This document shows, piece after piece, positions 52,291 to 62,208 of a stretch of 64,000 bases of DNA. A model generated the notes under the pieces. That model ran no database searches. It saw only the letters and a list, made by a program, of their open reading frames with translations, and was not told the origin of the DNA. Numbering within the stretch: the stretch's first letter is position 1; the number at the start of each line of letters is the position of its first letter. Location: positions 1 through 64,000 of the forward strand of contig CAYWEN010000002.1 in assembly GCA_964457545.1 (NCBI GenBank), read 5' to 3'. Made by a program: the position numbers and the translations under genes. This DNA comes from JAGGTJ01 sp964457545 (GTDB taxonomy: Bacteria; Desulfobacterota; DSM-4660; Desulfatiglandales; Desulfatiglandaceae).

Positions 52291-52420
52291 AGTTTCCATC
52301 CATAAACGGGGCAGATTGTTATAAGCCAGGGCCTGCAAAAGATTTTACTACAGGGATGTGTTTTTGTGATTGAAATCCGGGTATGACAGGAATATCGGCA
52401 AAAGGGTCATTTATGGGTAC
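52291..52420 (+). repeat. Dispersed intergenic element between serS and resB
   Basis: AGTTTCCATCCATAAACGGG is a nearly perfect left end. The middle is diverged; AGGGATGTGTTTTTGTG, ATTGAAATCCGGG and GGGTCATTTATGGGTACC follow with looser similarity to the right half. The remaining gap (52421-52658) shows no other feature. Confidence 0.65.
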
Positions 52421-52658
52421 CTGGCAAATGGTTTTATACTACGACAATGCTGTTATGGTCAAAGCTTTTTTCATTGTTTTTGTTATGTTTTCTCAGGATG
52501 GTTTGTCAGATTATGCTCAGAAGCAAACCGGTTGCGTTTTGCTGTTATAAGTGATAAATGTAGCTGACTTAAGATGTCTCTGTATTTTTTATGTCCATGA
52601 GCAGGCAGGATGTTCTGACTTCTGCCATATCGGTTCAATCCAGATAGAAGCTAACCCT

Positions 52659-54065
52659 ATGAATGAAACCATGAGTTGCGGTAGTAACAGAAAGTCCGGT
52701 CCCGGCATTTTCTGGAGATTTTTCAGCTCTGTCAAGTTGACTATTGTCCTTCTTATAATACTTGCTGTTGTATCTGTTATAGGTACGGTAATTCCACAGA
52801 GAGAAGCGTCCATAGATTTTGCAATGGGTATGGATCCCAGGCTTTTTCAGATATTCATGTCTCTTGACCTGTTTGATATATATCATTCCCTTCTGTTCAG
52901 AATTATCATCGGTTTTCTTGTCATGAACCTTGTTGTATGTTCTATTGACAGATTTCCTGTAACATGGAAGCTGTTTTCACATATACCGTCTCCGGACAAA
53001 TCCAGGGTGTTTGAGGGTATTTCCGGGGAGCAGACCTGCATCCTGTCTGGAAACAATAAAATAATCCTGGATCGTATTGAAAGATTCTTGCGTAAAAGAT
53101 ATGGAAGGGTTTTTTCAAAAAAGGGAGACAGTTACTCTTCATTTTTTGTGCAGACAGGACGGTTTTCCCGCTTTGGCGTTTATCTTGTGCATCTCAGTAT
53201 ACTTCTTATACTTGCAGGTGCACTTGCAGGTTCGTTGTTCGGGTTTGAGGGATATGTCAAGATTATTGAAGGTGACAAGACTGATAAAATTCTTACAAGA
53301 GGAAACAGACAGCAGAAAAAACTCGGATTTGATATTCGTTGCGACAAGTTTACTGTCAGTTATTATAAAAATGGAATGCCAAAGGAATACAAATCGGAAC
53401 TTACCTTTATTGTTAATGGCAAAGAGGTTGAAAAGGGAACGCTTTTGGTCAATCACCCCTTGTATTTTAGAGGGATTACCTTTTATCAGGCAAGTTACGG
53501 TACAATTCCGGGCAAGAAGATTCTGCTCAGGGCACTTGCAAACGGTAAATCCTTCAGTTTTTATGTTTCCCTGAAAGATCATGTTCATTTGCCGGACAAT
53601 GGGGCTGAATTGCATCTTGAAGATATAAGAGAGAATATTGCAGGTATAGGGCCTGCAGCGTTGATTTCAATCTTGCCCAAACATGGGAACAGGGTTTCCT
53701 TCTGGATATTTAAAAATCCCGGGTTGGCAAAATCGCGTCTTCCTGAACCCATGCTGAAGTCTTCAAAATTCAATCCCTCTGCATTCAGGCCATATACCTT
53801 TTTTCTTGAAGGTGTGAACACAGTTTGCTATACAGGGCTTCAGGTCAGCAAGGATCCCGGAGTGCCAATTGTCTGGGCGGGTTGTATCATCCTTGTAACT
53901 GGACTTTTTGTGACCTTTTTTATATCGCACAGACGCATATGGGTACGGGCAGAAAACCATAAAGGCGGTATCAGGTTAAGTGTTGCAGGTATGGCAAACA
54001 AGGATCCTGCAGGGCTTCATCGTTACCTGCTTAAACTGGTAAACAATATCAGGAAATATGTGTAG
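52659..54065 (+). CDS. resB: Cytochrome c biogenesis protein ResB (Ccs1)
   Basis: A 468-residue membrane protein of the System II (Ccs) cytochrome c maturation pathway, which together with CcsA moves heme outward and attaches it to apocytochromes. Membrane segments near residues 18-40 (LTIVLLIILAVVSVIGTVIPQ), 80-100 (LFRIIIGFLVMNLVVCSIDRF), 175-200 (VHLSILLILAGALAGSLFG) and 415-435 flank a large periplasmic domain. The start at ATG 52659 is chosen because it leads directly into the conserved FFSSVKLTIVLL; the ribosome site (AGAAG) is weak. Overlapping function with the next gene, 60 bases downstream, indicates an operon. Confidence 0.9.
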   Translation: MNETMSCGSNRKSGPGIFWRFFSSVKLTIVLLIILAVVSVIGTVIPQREASIDFAMGMDPRLFQIFMSLDLFDIYHSLLFRIIIGFLVMNLVVCSIDRFPVTWKLFSHIPSPDKSRVFEGISGEQTCILSGNNKIILDRIERFLRKRYGRVFSKKGDSYSSFFVQTGRFSRFGVYLVHLSILLILAGALAGSLFGFEGYVKIIEGDKTDKILTRGNRQQKKLGFDIRCDKFTVSYYKNGMPKEYKSELTFIVNGKEVEKGTLLVNHPLYFRGITFYQASYGTIPGKKILLRALANGKSFSFYVSLKDHVHLPDNGAELHLEDIRENIAGIGPAALISILPKHGNRVSFWIFKNPGLAKSRLPEPMLKSSKFNPSAFRPYTFFLEGVNTVCYTGLQVSKDPGVPIVWAGCIILVTGLFVTFFISHRRIWVRAENHKGGIRLSVAGMANKDPAGLHRYLLKLVNNIRKYV

Positions 54066-54125
54066 TATGCAGGGATGCAGTCTGGTCCGTTTTTATGTGT
54101 CTTAAGAACAAGGGACAGCCGTGTT

Positions 54126-54971
54126 ATGACCAGTTCTATGATATTAAGTTATGTAACCTTTGTATATTTTACCGGTTTTATCCTCTATCTTCTTATGATG
54201 GTTATGGGTAAAAAAGCCTTTGGGACGGCTGCAACACTTGTATCCTTGGCAGGTCTTGTCGCCCATTCCATAGGCATTGTGTTAAGATGGACGGAGTCGT
54301 ACAGGCTGGGTATTGGTCATGCCCCCTTGTCCAATCTTTACGAATCTCTTATATTTTTTTCATGGGCAGTTACTTTTTTTTATCTTGTTGTGGAGTGGCG
54401 AACAAAAAACCGTGTTATTGGTACCTTTGTCATACCTATTTCCTTTCTGGCCCTGGCCTATGCATCATTTTCACCGTCTGTAAACAGCCGGATTCAGCCG
54501 CTGGTGCCGGCCCTGAAAAGCAATTGGCTTATTGCTCATGTGATAACATGTTTTTTTTCCTATGCTGCTTTTGCACTGTCTTTTGGCCTGAGTATTATCT
54601 ATCTTGTCAAGTTAAAGAACGTAAATACGGGCAGAACAAGTCCCTTTCTGAATCGAATCCCGGACTGCAGACTTTTGGATGAGCTTAATTACCAGATGGT
54701 TATCATAGGATTTCTTATGCTGACACTGGGGATTGTTACAGGCTCGGTCTGGGCACATTCTGCATGGGGAACATACTGGGGATGGGATCCAAAGGAGACA
54801 TGGTCGCTTATTACCTGGCTTATTTATGCCTCTGTAATTCATGTGCGTGTGGCAAGAGGTTGGGAGGGTAAACGAACTGCTGTTTTGTGTATTGTAGGGT
54901 TTGCATGTGTGCTTTTTACGTATTTTGGCGTAAATTATCTTGCCGGACTCCACAGTTATGCCAAGTCATAA
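54126..54971 (+). CDS. ccsA: Cytochrome c biogenesis protein CcsA (CcsB type)
   Basis: A 281-residue integral membrane heme handler with about eight membrane segments. The conserved tryptophan-rich WWD motif WGWDPKETWSLITW (about residues 218-231) binds and presents heme, with conserved His ligands nearby (AHSIGIVLR near 54, AHVITCFFSYAAF near 137, SVIHVRVARGW near 238). It forms the heme synthetase with ResB. The start is set at ATG 54126 with AAGGGA upstream; ATG 54075 is an alternative. The pair shows that the organism makes c-type cytochromes by System II. Confidence 0.93.
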   Translation: MTSSMILSYVTFVYFTGFILYLLMMVMGKKAFGTAATLVSLAGLVAHSIGIVLRWTESYRLGIGHAPLSNLYESLIFFSWAVTFFYLVVEWRTKNRVIGTFVIPISFLALAYASFSPSVNSRIQPLVPALKSNWLIAHVITCFFSYAAFALSFGLSIIYLVKLKNVNTGRTSPFLNRIPDCRLLDELNYQMVIIGFLMLTLGIVTGSVWAHSAWGTYWGWDPKETWSLITWLIYASVIHVRVARGWEGKRTAVLCIVGFACVLFTYFGVNYLAGLHSYAKS

Positions 54972-54996
54972 GCCTGTTTTTCTGATCCATCCGCTT

Positions 54997-55926
54997 TTAC
55001 AGGTTGATTACTGTCCCTTCCCTGGCAAAAAAGGTTTTTGCCGATCCGTTCTGAAAGCCATTGCAATACCACTCTGCCATATCGTCAATTTGTGCGTCGG
55101 TCCTTACAGGGTCATGGTGAAACAGGGCTAACTGTCTGACCCCTGCCCGGTTTGCTGCCTTGATGGCATATTCACAGGATGAATGCCCCCAGCCTTTTTT
55201 GGAAGAATTATATTCTTTTTCTGTATATTGGGCGTCATAGATAAGCAGATCAGCCCCTTTGAAAAAATTTGCAAGTTTCATGTTCTGTTCTTTTGCCACC
55301 TGTTCACCTTCCATGGCCGTTTTTCTGTCATATTGCGGATCATTGGGATCAGTGGCAAATACATTAATGAACGGCTCTGTGTCATATGCTGTACACACGG
55401 TTTTGCCCTGGTACTGAAAACAGTATCCAAGGCATAAAATAGGATGGTTGAGATACTTGGTATGGAGCATGATTCCATCTCCAAGATCAAAGGAACCTTC
55501 TTTGAGGTCAATATATTCTATGTCTGCGGCCAGTTCTGTCTGTCTGACGGGAAAATATCGGTAGGTCAGCTGCCCTCCCACTATGTTTTCAAGTGTGTCA
55601 TCCTCGAATGTTACAGGTCCATATACCTTGATCTTTGTTCCTGGAATGTATGCAGGGGCAAAAAACGGAAAGCCCATTATATGGTCCCAGTGGGTATGGG
55701 AGAGAAATATTTCGGTGGTGAGATCCTTGTCGGGAAGGTCATTTGCCAGCATGTAATTGCCCAGTTCCCTTATTCCGGATCCTGCATCAATTATAACAAT
55801 CCTGTTCAGTTTATTGAATCTAAGTTCAATGCAGGCAGTGTTCCCGCCATATTTTACTGTTTCAGAACCAGGGCATGGAATGGATCCCCTGACGCCCCAG
55901 AATTTTACCATTATAGAATTGTCCAT
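54997..55926 (-). CDS. MBL-fold hydrolase (PhnP/RNase Z-like subgroup)
   Basis: A 309-residue protein. KFWGVRGSIPCPG at residues 8-20, GGNTACIEL, IDAGSGIRELG (about 46-56), the metal motif LSHTHWDHIMGFPFF (about 74-88), LNHPILCLGYCF near 158, TAYDTEP near 175, YDAQYTEKEY near 228 and a conserved HHDP near 280 are typical of a subfamily seen with signalling genes in deltaproteobacteria; some members are called phosphoribosyl cyclic phosphodiesterase or RNase Z-like. The substrate is likely a phosphodiester (family-level inference). It is 47 bases downstream of the HDOD gene. Confidence 0.85.
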   Translation of the reverse strand: MDNSIMVKFWGVRGSIPCPGSETVKYGGNTACIELRFNKLNRIVIIDAGSGIRELGNYMLANDLPDKDLTTEIFLSHTHWDHIMGFPFFAPAYIPGTKIKVYGPVTFEDDTLENIVGGQLTYRYFPVRQTELAADIEYIDLKEGSFDLGDGIMLHTKYLNHPILCLGYCFQYQGKTVCTAYDTEPFINVFATDPNDPQYDRKTAMEGEQVAKEQNMKLANFFKGADLLIYDAQYTEKEYNSSKKGWGHSSCEYAIKAANRAGVRQLALFHHDPVRTDAQIDDMAEWYCNGFQNGSAKTFFAREGTVINL

Positions 55927-55973
55927 AACTTTTTGCTTGTTGTAGCCGGTCTTGATGTTTTTTTACGGGATCA

Positions 55974-56864
55974 TCAATTTGATATTTCCAGAAAAACGCT
56001 CGCCTTTTCTATTTCTTTTTGCACGATATTGTTAAGTTTGCTGAAAGATTCCTCTGAAAAACCTGCTTCTTCAATCATGTCCTGCATACCGGAGGTGTCC
56101 GGATAATCATCTCCGGCAGACCCTGTTTTAAGGATGTAGGAGTATGTGTTGGCGATAGCCACAATCCTTAAAATATCCATATGTTCTTTATTGCTTTCCC
56201 ATACTGTATGGTGGCAGGCAAGGACAGAAGAGATTGTTTCATCGAGCCGCCATTTTTTGGCTATCATCTTTCCAACCATGGTGTGGTCTGTTTTCATGAT
56301 TCTTTTTTCTGCAACCGGAAGTGGTATCTGCTCTTCTTTGACCAAATTCACTACGGCGGAATAGTCTTCAGCAAAATAATTGCTTAAAAGAATCTTACCC
56401 AAATCATGCAACAAGCCTGCCATAAAATACTGGTCACGTTGTATGAAGGGAACTTCGTTGATTTCAGCCAGTAGTTTTGAGATTACTCCAACGCTCAGGG
56501 AGTGAAGCCAAAAGGCATTTATATCAAGAGCGAAATTGGTTTTTAGGGATTTTGTATGAATGGCATCCATAATAGCTGTGCTTAATGCCAAATTTTTGAC
56601 TGTATTTATGCCAAGCATAATAATTGCCCGGGTAAGGGATGTGATCTGGTGAGGCAGGGAATAGAAGGCGGAATTTACCAGTTTCAGAACCTTTGCAGTC
56701 AGTACGGGATCAAGGGATATTACCCTGTTAAGGTCATTGGGAGATGTGTTCGGATTGTTGCAGACCTCGGTTACTTTCATGGCTGTTGTAGAAAGACTTG
56801 GCATTCGATCTATATACTTCTTGATACGTTTTTCCTTTAATTCATCTGTTGTATAAGGATCCAT
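55974..56864 (-). CDS. HDOD-domain signalling protein
   Basis: A 296-residue protein consisting almost wholly of an HDOD domain, an HD-related fold without phosphodiesterase activity that acts in regulation. MPSLSTTAMKVTEVCNNPN, LNRVISLDPVLTAKVLKLVNSA (about 37-58), SLTRAIIMLGINTVKNLAL, MAGLLHDLGKILLSNYF (about 149-165; HD is present as HD) and MKTDHTMVGKMIAKKW with ACHH. The retained His/Asp in GLLHDLGK and DHTMVG could even bind metal. The start is ATG 56864 (AAAGG upstream). A role in chemotaxis or c-di-GMP-linked control is typical of the family. Confidence 0.88.
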   Translation of the reverse strand: MDPYTTDELKEKRIKKYIDRMPSLSTTAMKVTEVCNNPNTSPNDLNRVISLDPVLTAKVLKLVNSAFYSLPHQITSLTRAIIMLGINTVKNLALSTAIMDAIHTKSLKTNFALDINAFWLHSLSVGVISKLLAEINEVPFIQRDQYFMAGLLHDLGKILLSNYFAEDYSAVVNLVKEEQIPLPVAEKRIMKTDHTMVGKMIAKKWRLDETISSVLACHHTVWESNKEHMDILRIVAIANTYSYILKTGSAGDDYPDTSGMQDMIEEAGFSEESFSKLNNIVQKEIEKASVFLEISN

Positions 56865-57055
56865 TTTGTTGCCTTTCATACATCCGGAAAGAAACAGCAT
56901 TCTTCTTTGCAATCAGGTCAGAAAAGTCTTTCTGCTGTTTTTTGTTGATCTGTTACAAGACAGGCTGTCTGAATCTGTCAGTCATTCCTTGCTGAAACAG
57001 CAGCAAACAGACACTGTCAATTTGCATATCCAATGATTTTTTTCGTGTGGAGTTT

Positions 57056-60000
57056 TCATGAAATCCTTATGTTGTCCCCGACAATCTGTTTGATTTCCTT
57101 TATAAAACTGTTGCACGGCAGTACGTTAAAACGGTCTCCTGCCCTTACGTGAACATATCTGCTGTCAGACAGTCTGATTGTAAAGATCAGTTTGCTGTCT
57201 CCGCGGAATCTGAAAGTTATATCCTGCAGGTGTTCCAGCAAATTTTTTGAAATACTTGCCTCGTCAAGCATGAGTTCAACAGATTTGATGCCCTGTTGTC
57301 TCATCTCTTCCAGTGTAGCAACCTTTTGTCCAATAACCTTGAATGTTTTGGCATCATCAGTGTGCTCAAAAGTTCCTGTAAGAAGTATTGGTTCTTCACT
57401 GCTCAATATATGGGAAAACTGGTTGAATGTGTCCGGAAAAAATATTGCCTCTACTGAACCTGTCATATCTTCAAGAGATATGATTCCCATCCTGTCTCCA
57501 CGTTTGGTTCTTTTTAGTGTAAGTTTGCTTACAATTCCGGCAAGCCTTACTGTAGTTTTATCGGATATTCCTGCAAGATCTTGAATGGTACAGGAAACCA
57601 ATCTTTCAATTTCCTTGCCAAACCTTAACAGCGGGTGGCCTGTGATGTAGAACCCCAATGCCTCTTTTTCCCTTTTGAGTTTTTCCTGTTCACTCCATTC
57701 GTCTGTTTCAGGCAGATCAAACAGTTCACTTCCTGTGCCATCTGAAAGGTCTAAGGCCTCGAACATGCTGAGCTGGTTAGGATTATGGTTTGCTCCGCAA
57801 AATCGTATGATGTTGTCAAGAGCACCAAAAAGTCTGGATCTGTGTATGCCTGTGAAATCCATGGCACCACACTGTATCAGTCCTTCAAGCACCCTTTTGT
57901 TGACCTTTGAAGACCCAAGACGCATACAGAAATCAAAAAGATTTTCAAACGGGCCGGATCTGTTTCTTTCATCAATAATAAGTTCAACGGCCTTAATGCC
58001 GACATTCTTGATTGCTGCCAGGCCAAAACGTATTTTTCCCTCGACCACGGTAAAATCAGCCTGACTTTCGTTAATGTCAGGGGGCAGTATCTCTATGCCC
58101 ATTTCATGGCATTCAGCAATGTTTTTTATGGTCTTGTCCTGATTGCCCATATCCTGGGTCATAAGGGCAGCCATGTACTGAACAGGGTAATGGGCCTTCA
58201 GATAGGCTGTTTGGTATGCGATCATGGCGTAGGCTGCAGAGTGGGATTTGTTGAAGCCGTAACCGCCGAATTTTTCAATTAATGCAAACAGGTTGTCGGC
58301 CTTTTTACGGGGAATGCCATTTTTTTCTGCACCTGAGATAAATCTTTCCCTGTGTTTTGCCATGACCTCAGGTTTCTTTTTACCCATAGCCTTTCGCAGC
58401 TCATCTGCTTCTCCCATGGAATAGCTGGCAAGTATCTGCGCTATTTTCATGACCTGTTCCTGATAAAGTATCACACCATAGGTTTCTTTCAGGACAGGTT
58501 CAAGCTGAGGAAAAAAGTAATTGATCCTGGTTTCACCATGCTTTCCCCTTATAAAATCATCCACCATATTGCTTCCAAGTGGCCCTGGCCTGTACAGTGC
58601 AACCATACCAACAAGGTCCTTGAACACCTCTGGTGCAAGTCTCCGCAGATAATCTTTCATTCCGGCGCTTTCCAGCTGAAACACCCCTGTTGTCTTTCCG
58701 TCACTGCATAAAAGATAGGTGGCTTCGTCATCAAGGGGGATCTGGTTGATGTCTATTGCAACGCCAGTACTCTGTTCTATCAGATCAAGGGCATGTTTTA
58801 TGACGGTCAGGGTTTTCAGACCAAGAAAGTCAAATTTGATCAGACCAAGCTGTTCAATCCTGTCCATGGTAAACTGGGTCATTATTTCACCATGGCTGCC
58901 TTTAAACAGGGGGAGATACTCCACAAGAGGCCTGTCTGATATTACCACTCCAGAGGCATGGGTAGATGCGTGTCTTGTTATACCCTCAAGTTTCCGGGAA
59001 ATCTTCAGCAGTCTTTTTATGGATTCATCCTCTGCTTCGAGGTTCTTTAACTCGTCGTCGTTCTTTATGGCATCTTCAAGTTTTATTCCCGGTCCCTCCG
59101 GTATCATCTTGGCAATACGATCCACCTTTTTAAGAGGAATATTAAGGGCGCGGCCTACATCTCTTATAACACCTCTTGCCTTCATGCTTCCAAAGGTAAT
59201 TATCTGCCCTACATTGTCATGACCGTATTTGTCGGCAACATATCTGATAACCTCATCCCTGCCGTTTATGCAAAAATCAATGTCAATATCAGGCATGGAA
59301 ATACGCTGAGGATTGAGAAATCTTTCAAAGAGAAGTCCATACTCTATGGGGTCAATATTGGTAATATTGAGGCAGAATGCTACGAGGGATCCTGCTGCTG
59401 ATCCTCTCCCCGGACCAACGGGGATATTGTGCTGTTTTGCATATCTGATGAAATCTGCAACAATAAGAAAATAACCGGCAAAGCCCATGTTTTGCAGGGT
59501 TTCCAGTTCAAAATCCAGCCTCTGTCTGTATGTCCTGACAAGTTGTTCAGGCAGGTTGCCTTTTTTTTCTTTTAACTGTGCCAACCGCAGTTCAAGTCCT
59601 TCCTTTGCATTTTCAGCAAGAATCTCTTCAAGGGTTTTTGAGCTCTCGACATGGAATTTTGGATATTTGTATTTGGCAAATTCCATGTTATAATTGCACA
59701 TATCAGCAACCATAGCGGTGTTTTTTATAGCGTCATCATAACCTGGCATGGCATCTGCCATTTCCTCGTAACTTTTGAAGTAGAATTCGTCAGATGGAAA
59801 CCTGAGTCTTTTTTCATCGTCTATGGTTTTGCCTGTCTGAATACACAGAAGTACATCATGTGCCTCTGAATCCTCCCTGTCCAGGTAATGGCAGTCATTT
59901 GTCGCAACAAGAGGAATGGACAGTTCTTCAGATATTTCCCTGAGTCCCTGGTTGACCATGATCTGCTCAGGCATCTTGTTTGCCTGAACCTCCAGGAAAA

Positions 60001-60526
60001 AACGGTCTTTAAATATGGCAGCCATATCCTGCGCAATCTTTTTTGCCCTGTCTGTTTCTCCCCTCTTTATGTGGTAGGGGATGATTCCCTGCAGGCATGC
60101 AGACATTGCAACAAGCCCCCTGTTGTACCTTTTCAGCAGTTCCATGTCGATGCGGGGATGGTAGTAAAAACCTTCGATATAACCAAGAGTTACAAGCTTG
60201 CTGAGGTTTTTGTATCCCTCATGATTCATGACCAGCAAGACAAGATGATAGGCATTTATCTTTCCTCTACCGGTCTGTGTCTTGTCTTTTCTGTCATGAG
60301 GAGCAACGTATACCTCGGACCCGACAATGGGCTTGATCCCTGAGTTTTGTGCCATATCACACAGCTCTACTGCACCGAACATATTGCCATGGTCAGTAAT
60401 GGCTACGGCATCCATACCAAGCTTTTTTGCCTTGTTTAGCATGTCGCCTATGTGTATGCTACCGTCAAGGAGGCTGTATTCTGTATGCACATGAAGGTGA
60501 ACAAAAGGGGATTTTTGTGAAGACAT
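57056..60526 (-). CDS. dnaE: DNA polymerase III alpha subunit (DnaE)
   Basis: A 1156-residue replicative polymerase. The N-terminal PHP domain begins FVHLHVHTEYSLLDGSIHIG and AITDHGNMFGAVE. The catalytic Asp residues lie in MPDIDIDFCI (about residues 410-420) with a third Asp in QFTMDRIEQLGLIKFDFLGL near 570. GPGRGSAAGSLVAFCLNITNIDPIEYGLLFERFL-type segment precedes it (GPGRGSAAGSLVAF). Near 740, RKAMGKKKPEVM and GFNKSHSAAYAMIAYQTAYLKAHYP are conserved; an OB fold (VRLAGIVSKLTLKRTKRGDRM) is near 1005. Length is that of bacterial DnaE1. AAAGGA is upstream of the ATG. Confidence 0.97.
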   Translation of the reverse strand: MSSQKSPFVHLHVHTEYSLLDGSIHIGDMLNKAKKLGMDAVAITDHGNMFGAVELCDMAQNSGIKPIVGSEVYVAPHDRKDKTQTGRGKINAYHLVLLVMNHEGYKNLSKLVTLGYIEGFYYHPRIDMELLKRYNRGLVAMSACLQGIIPYHIKRGETDRAKKIAQDMAAIFKDRFFLEVQANKMPEQIMVNQGLREISEELSIPLVATNDCHYLDREDSEAHDVLLCIQTGKTIDDEKRLRFPSDEFYFKSYEEMADAMPGYDDAIKNTAMVADMCNYNMEFAKYKYPKFHVESSKTLEEILAENAKEGLELRLAQLKEKKGNLPEQLVRTYRQRLDFELETLQNMGFAGYFLIVADFIRYAKQHNIPVGPGRGSAAGSLVAFCLNITNIDPIEYGLLFERFLNPQRISMPDIDIDFCINGRDEVIRYVADKYGHDNVGQIITFGSMKARGVIRDVGRALNIPLKKVDRIAKMIPEGPGIKLEDAIKNDDELKNLEAEDESIKRLLKISRKLEGITRHASTHASGVVISDRPLVEYLPLFKGSHGEIMTQFTMDRIEQLGLIKFDFLGLKTLTVIKHALDLIEQSTGVAIDINQIPLDDEATYLLCSDGKTTGVFQLESAGMKDYLRRLAPEVFKDLVGMVALYRPGPLGSNMVDDFIRGKHGETRINYFFPQLEPVLKETYGVILYQEQVMKIAQILASYSMGEADELRKAMGKKKPEVMAKHRERFISGAEKNGIPRKKADNLFALIEKFGGYGFNKSHSAAYAMIAYQTAYLKAHYPVQYMAALMTQDMGNQDKTIKNIAECHEMGIEILPPDINESQADFTVVEGKIRFGLAAIKNVGIKAVELIIDERNRSGPFENLFDFCMRLGSSKVNKRVLEGLIQCGAMDFTGIHRSRLFGALDNIIRFCGANHNPNQLSMFEALDLSDGTGSELFDLPETDEWSEQEKLKREKEALGFYITGHPLLRFGKEIERLVSCTIQDLAGISDKTTVRLAGIVSKLTLKRTKRGDRMGIISLEDMTGSVEAIFFPDTFNQFSHILSSEEPILLTGTFEHTDDAKTFKVIGQKVATLEEMRQQGIKSVELMLDEASISKNLLEHLQDITFRFRGDSKLIFTIRLSDSRYVHVRAGDRFNVLPCNSFIKEIKQIVGDNIRIS

Positions 60527-60625
60527 GGTTGTTAATATCCTTTAATATTCTTGCGATCTGCAGACAGTTAAAATAGAATAACAAACTTATATCATTTCAT
60601 GTAAACAGAGTGCAACATTAAGCTT

Positions 60626-60700
60626 GTTTCCATCCATAAACGGCTGCTTGTCTGTACTTGAATCTTGATTCCAAAGCTGTTTGTAACAGCTTGACTTGGT
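60626..60700 (+). repeat. Dispersed intergenic element, left end, between dnaE and rarA
   Basis: GTTTCCATCCATAAACGG is the exact consensus left end. The following TGATTCCAAAGCTG and later sequence match only loosely, so the copy is truncated or diverged. The rest of the gap (60527-60869) shows nothing else apart from a direct repeat of TATTCAGTATA at 60760-60780. Confidence 0.6.
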
Positions 60701-60869
60701 AGGGACAGGAAGAAAGATTTTCTGGCCTTTCTGCCCATATGTTGAACTGATACAGATATTCAGTATATATTCAGTATATTCCTGTGGTTAAGATTTCTGT
60801 ATCCCTTGATCCTGAAAAAATTGCTGTTGTTGGACGGGAACTGAAACCATCAAGGATATCAGATTGCAG

Positions 60870-62141
60870 ATGAAAATATTTTGTCAAAAGATGCAGGTTC
60901 CCCTGTCGGAAAGGATGAGACCCAGAAGATTTGAAGACATGGTGGGCCAAGATCATATTATAGGTCCGGGATGTCTGCTTCCAAATGCTATCCGGACAGG
61001 ACATCTTTTCTCGGTTATACTGTGGGGACCTCCCGGTTCAGGCAAGACTACTCTGGCAAGACTCATAGGAGAATATACCCGTTTGACCTTTACCGTGTTT
61101 TCTGCAGTAAGTTCCGGAGTAAAAGATCTGAAAGGGGTAATAAAAGATGCAAGCGCTATCAGAGATTTGACAGGAGACCCCACTATCCTGTTTGTGGATG
61201 AAATACACCGTTTTAACAGGGCGCAGCAGGATGCCTTTCTTCCTTATGTTGAAAGCGGTCTTATTATTCTGATAGGGGCAACCACACAAAACCCGTCCTT
61301 TGAGATTATATCACCCTTGCTATCAAGGGCAAGGGTGATGTTGTTGAATCCATTGTCTCGGGATGATATCAAAACCGTTATCCTGAGAGCTGTCAGGGAT
61401 GCGGAAAACGGTCTTGGCGGTATGGGTATTGAAATAACTCCGGATGCACTTGAATGTCTGGCAGATATTTCACAGGGAGACGCCCGTACTGCCCTGAACA
61501 ATCTTGAGGCATCTGCCTATTATGCCAGGCATGTCAGGTCTGACAAGTCCGGACATATTGACCTTGATACTGTTAAAAGGGCCACAGACAGAAAACCCCT
61601 TGCCTATGACAAGGATGGAGAGGAACATTATAATCTTATATCGGCCTTTCACAAGAGTCTGAGGGGGAGTGATACACAGGCTTCCATATACTGGCTTTAC
61701 AGGATGCTTATGTCAGGGGAAGACCCTGTGTTTATTGCCCGAAGGATGATAAGGTTCGCATCTGAGGATGTGGGCATGGCTGACCCCAATGCCCTTTCCA
61801 TAGCCCTGTCTGCATTTGAGGCATGGCAGAAGGTAGGGCCGCCAGAAGCGGAGATAGCACTTGCCCAGGCCGCTGTATATCTGTCATCCGCCCCAAAAAG
61901 CAACGCCCTTTATATGGCGGAGAGAGCTGTCAAGAAAGAAATAAAACGATCAGGAGCTCTTCCTGTTCCTTTGCATTTAAGAAATGCCCCTACCAGGCTG
62001 ATGAAAGAAACAGGATATGGCAGGGGGTATCTTTATCCTCACAATTACAGAGGGGCAAAGGTAAAACAGGAATATCTGCCGGACAGGATAAAGAACAGGG
62101 TCTTTTATGTGCCTGCGGACAGGGACAGGACAAGGGGATAA
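60870..62141 (+). CDS. rarA: Replication-associated recombination protein A (RarA/MgsA)
   Basis: A 423-residue clamp-loader-like AAA+ ATPase that acts at stalled forks. LSERMRPRRFEDMVGQDHI near residue 12, Walker A GPPGSGKTTLARLIG (about 52-66), Walker B LFVDEIHRFNRAQQDAFLPY (about 106-125), sensor 1 ATTQNPSFE and sensor 2 QGDARTALNNLE are present. The C-terminal tetramerisation part (HKSLRGSDTQASIYWLYRML, EDVGMADP) is complete. The start is uncertain: ATG 60870 is used (AAGGA upstream), ATG 60891 and TTG 60864 are also in frame. Confidence 0.95.
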   Translation: MKIFCQKMQVPLSERMRPRRFEDMVGQDHIIGPGCLLPNAIRTGHLFSVILWGPPGSGKTTLARLIGEYTRLTFTVFSAVSSGVKDLKGVIKDASAIRDLTGDPTILFVDEIHRFNRAQQDAFLPYVESGLIILIGATTQNPSFEIISPLLSRARVMLLNPLSRDDIKTVILRAVRDAENGLGGMGIEITPDALECLADISQGDARTALNNLEASAYYARHVRSDKSGHIDLDTVKRATDRKPLAYDKDGEEHYNLISAFHKSLRGSDTQASIYWLYRMLMSGEDPVFIARRMIRFASEDVGMADPNALSIALSAFEAWQKVGPPEAEIALAQAAVYLSSAPKSNALYMAERAVKKEIKRSGALPVPLHLRNAPTRLMKETGYGRGYLYPHNYRGAKVKQEYLPDRIKNRVFYVPADRDRTRG

Positions 62142-62208
62142 TACCTGTGCCCGGGGTTTTTTGCAATAGCTTATAAAAGTTCAGAATATAAATTACGGAT
62201 TAAACAGG

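Noticed and set aside
10945..60700. Repeated GTTTCCATCCATAAAC motifs considered as a CRISPR array
   Set aside because: Copies are dispersed over tens of kilobases, longer than CRISPR repeats, imperfect, and not separated by regular spacers; no cas genes are present.
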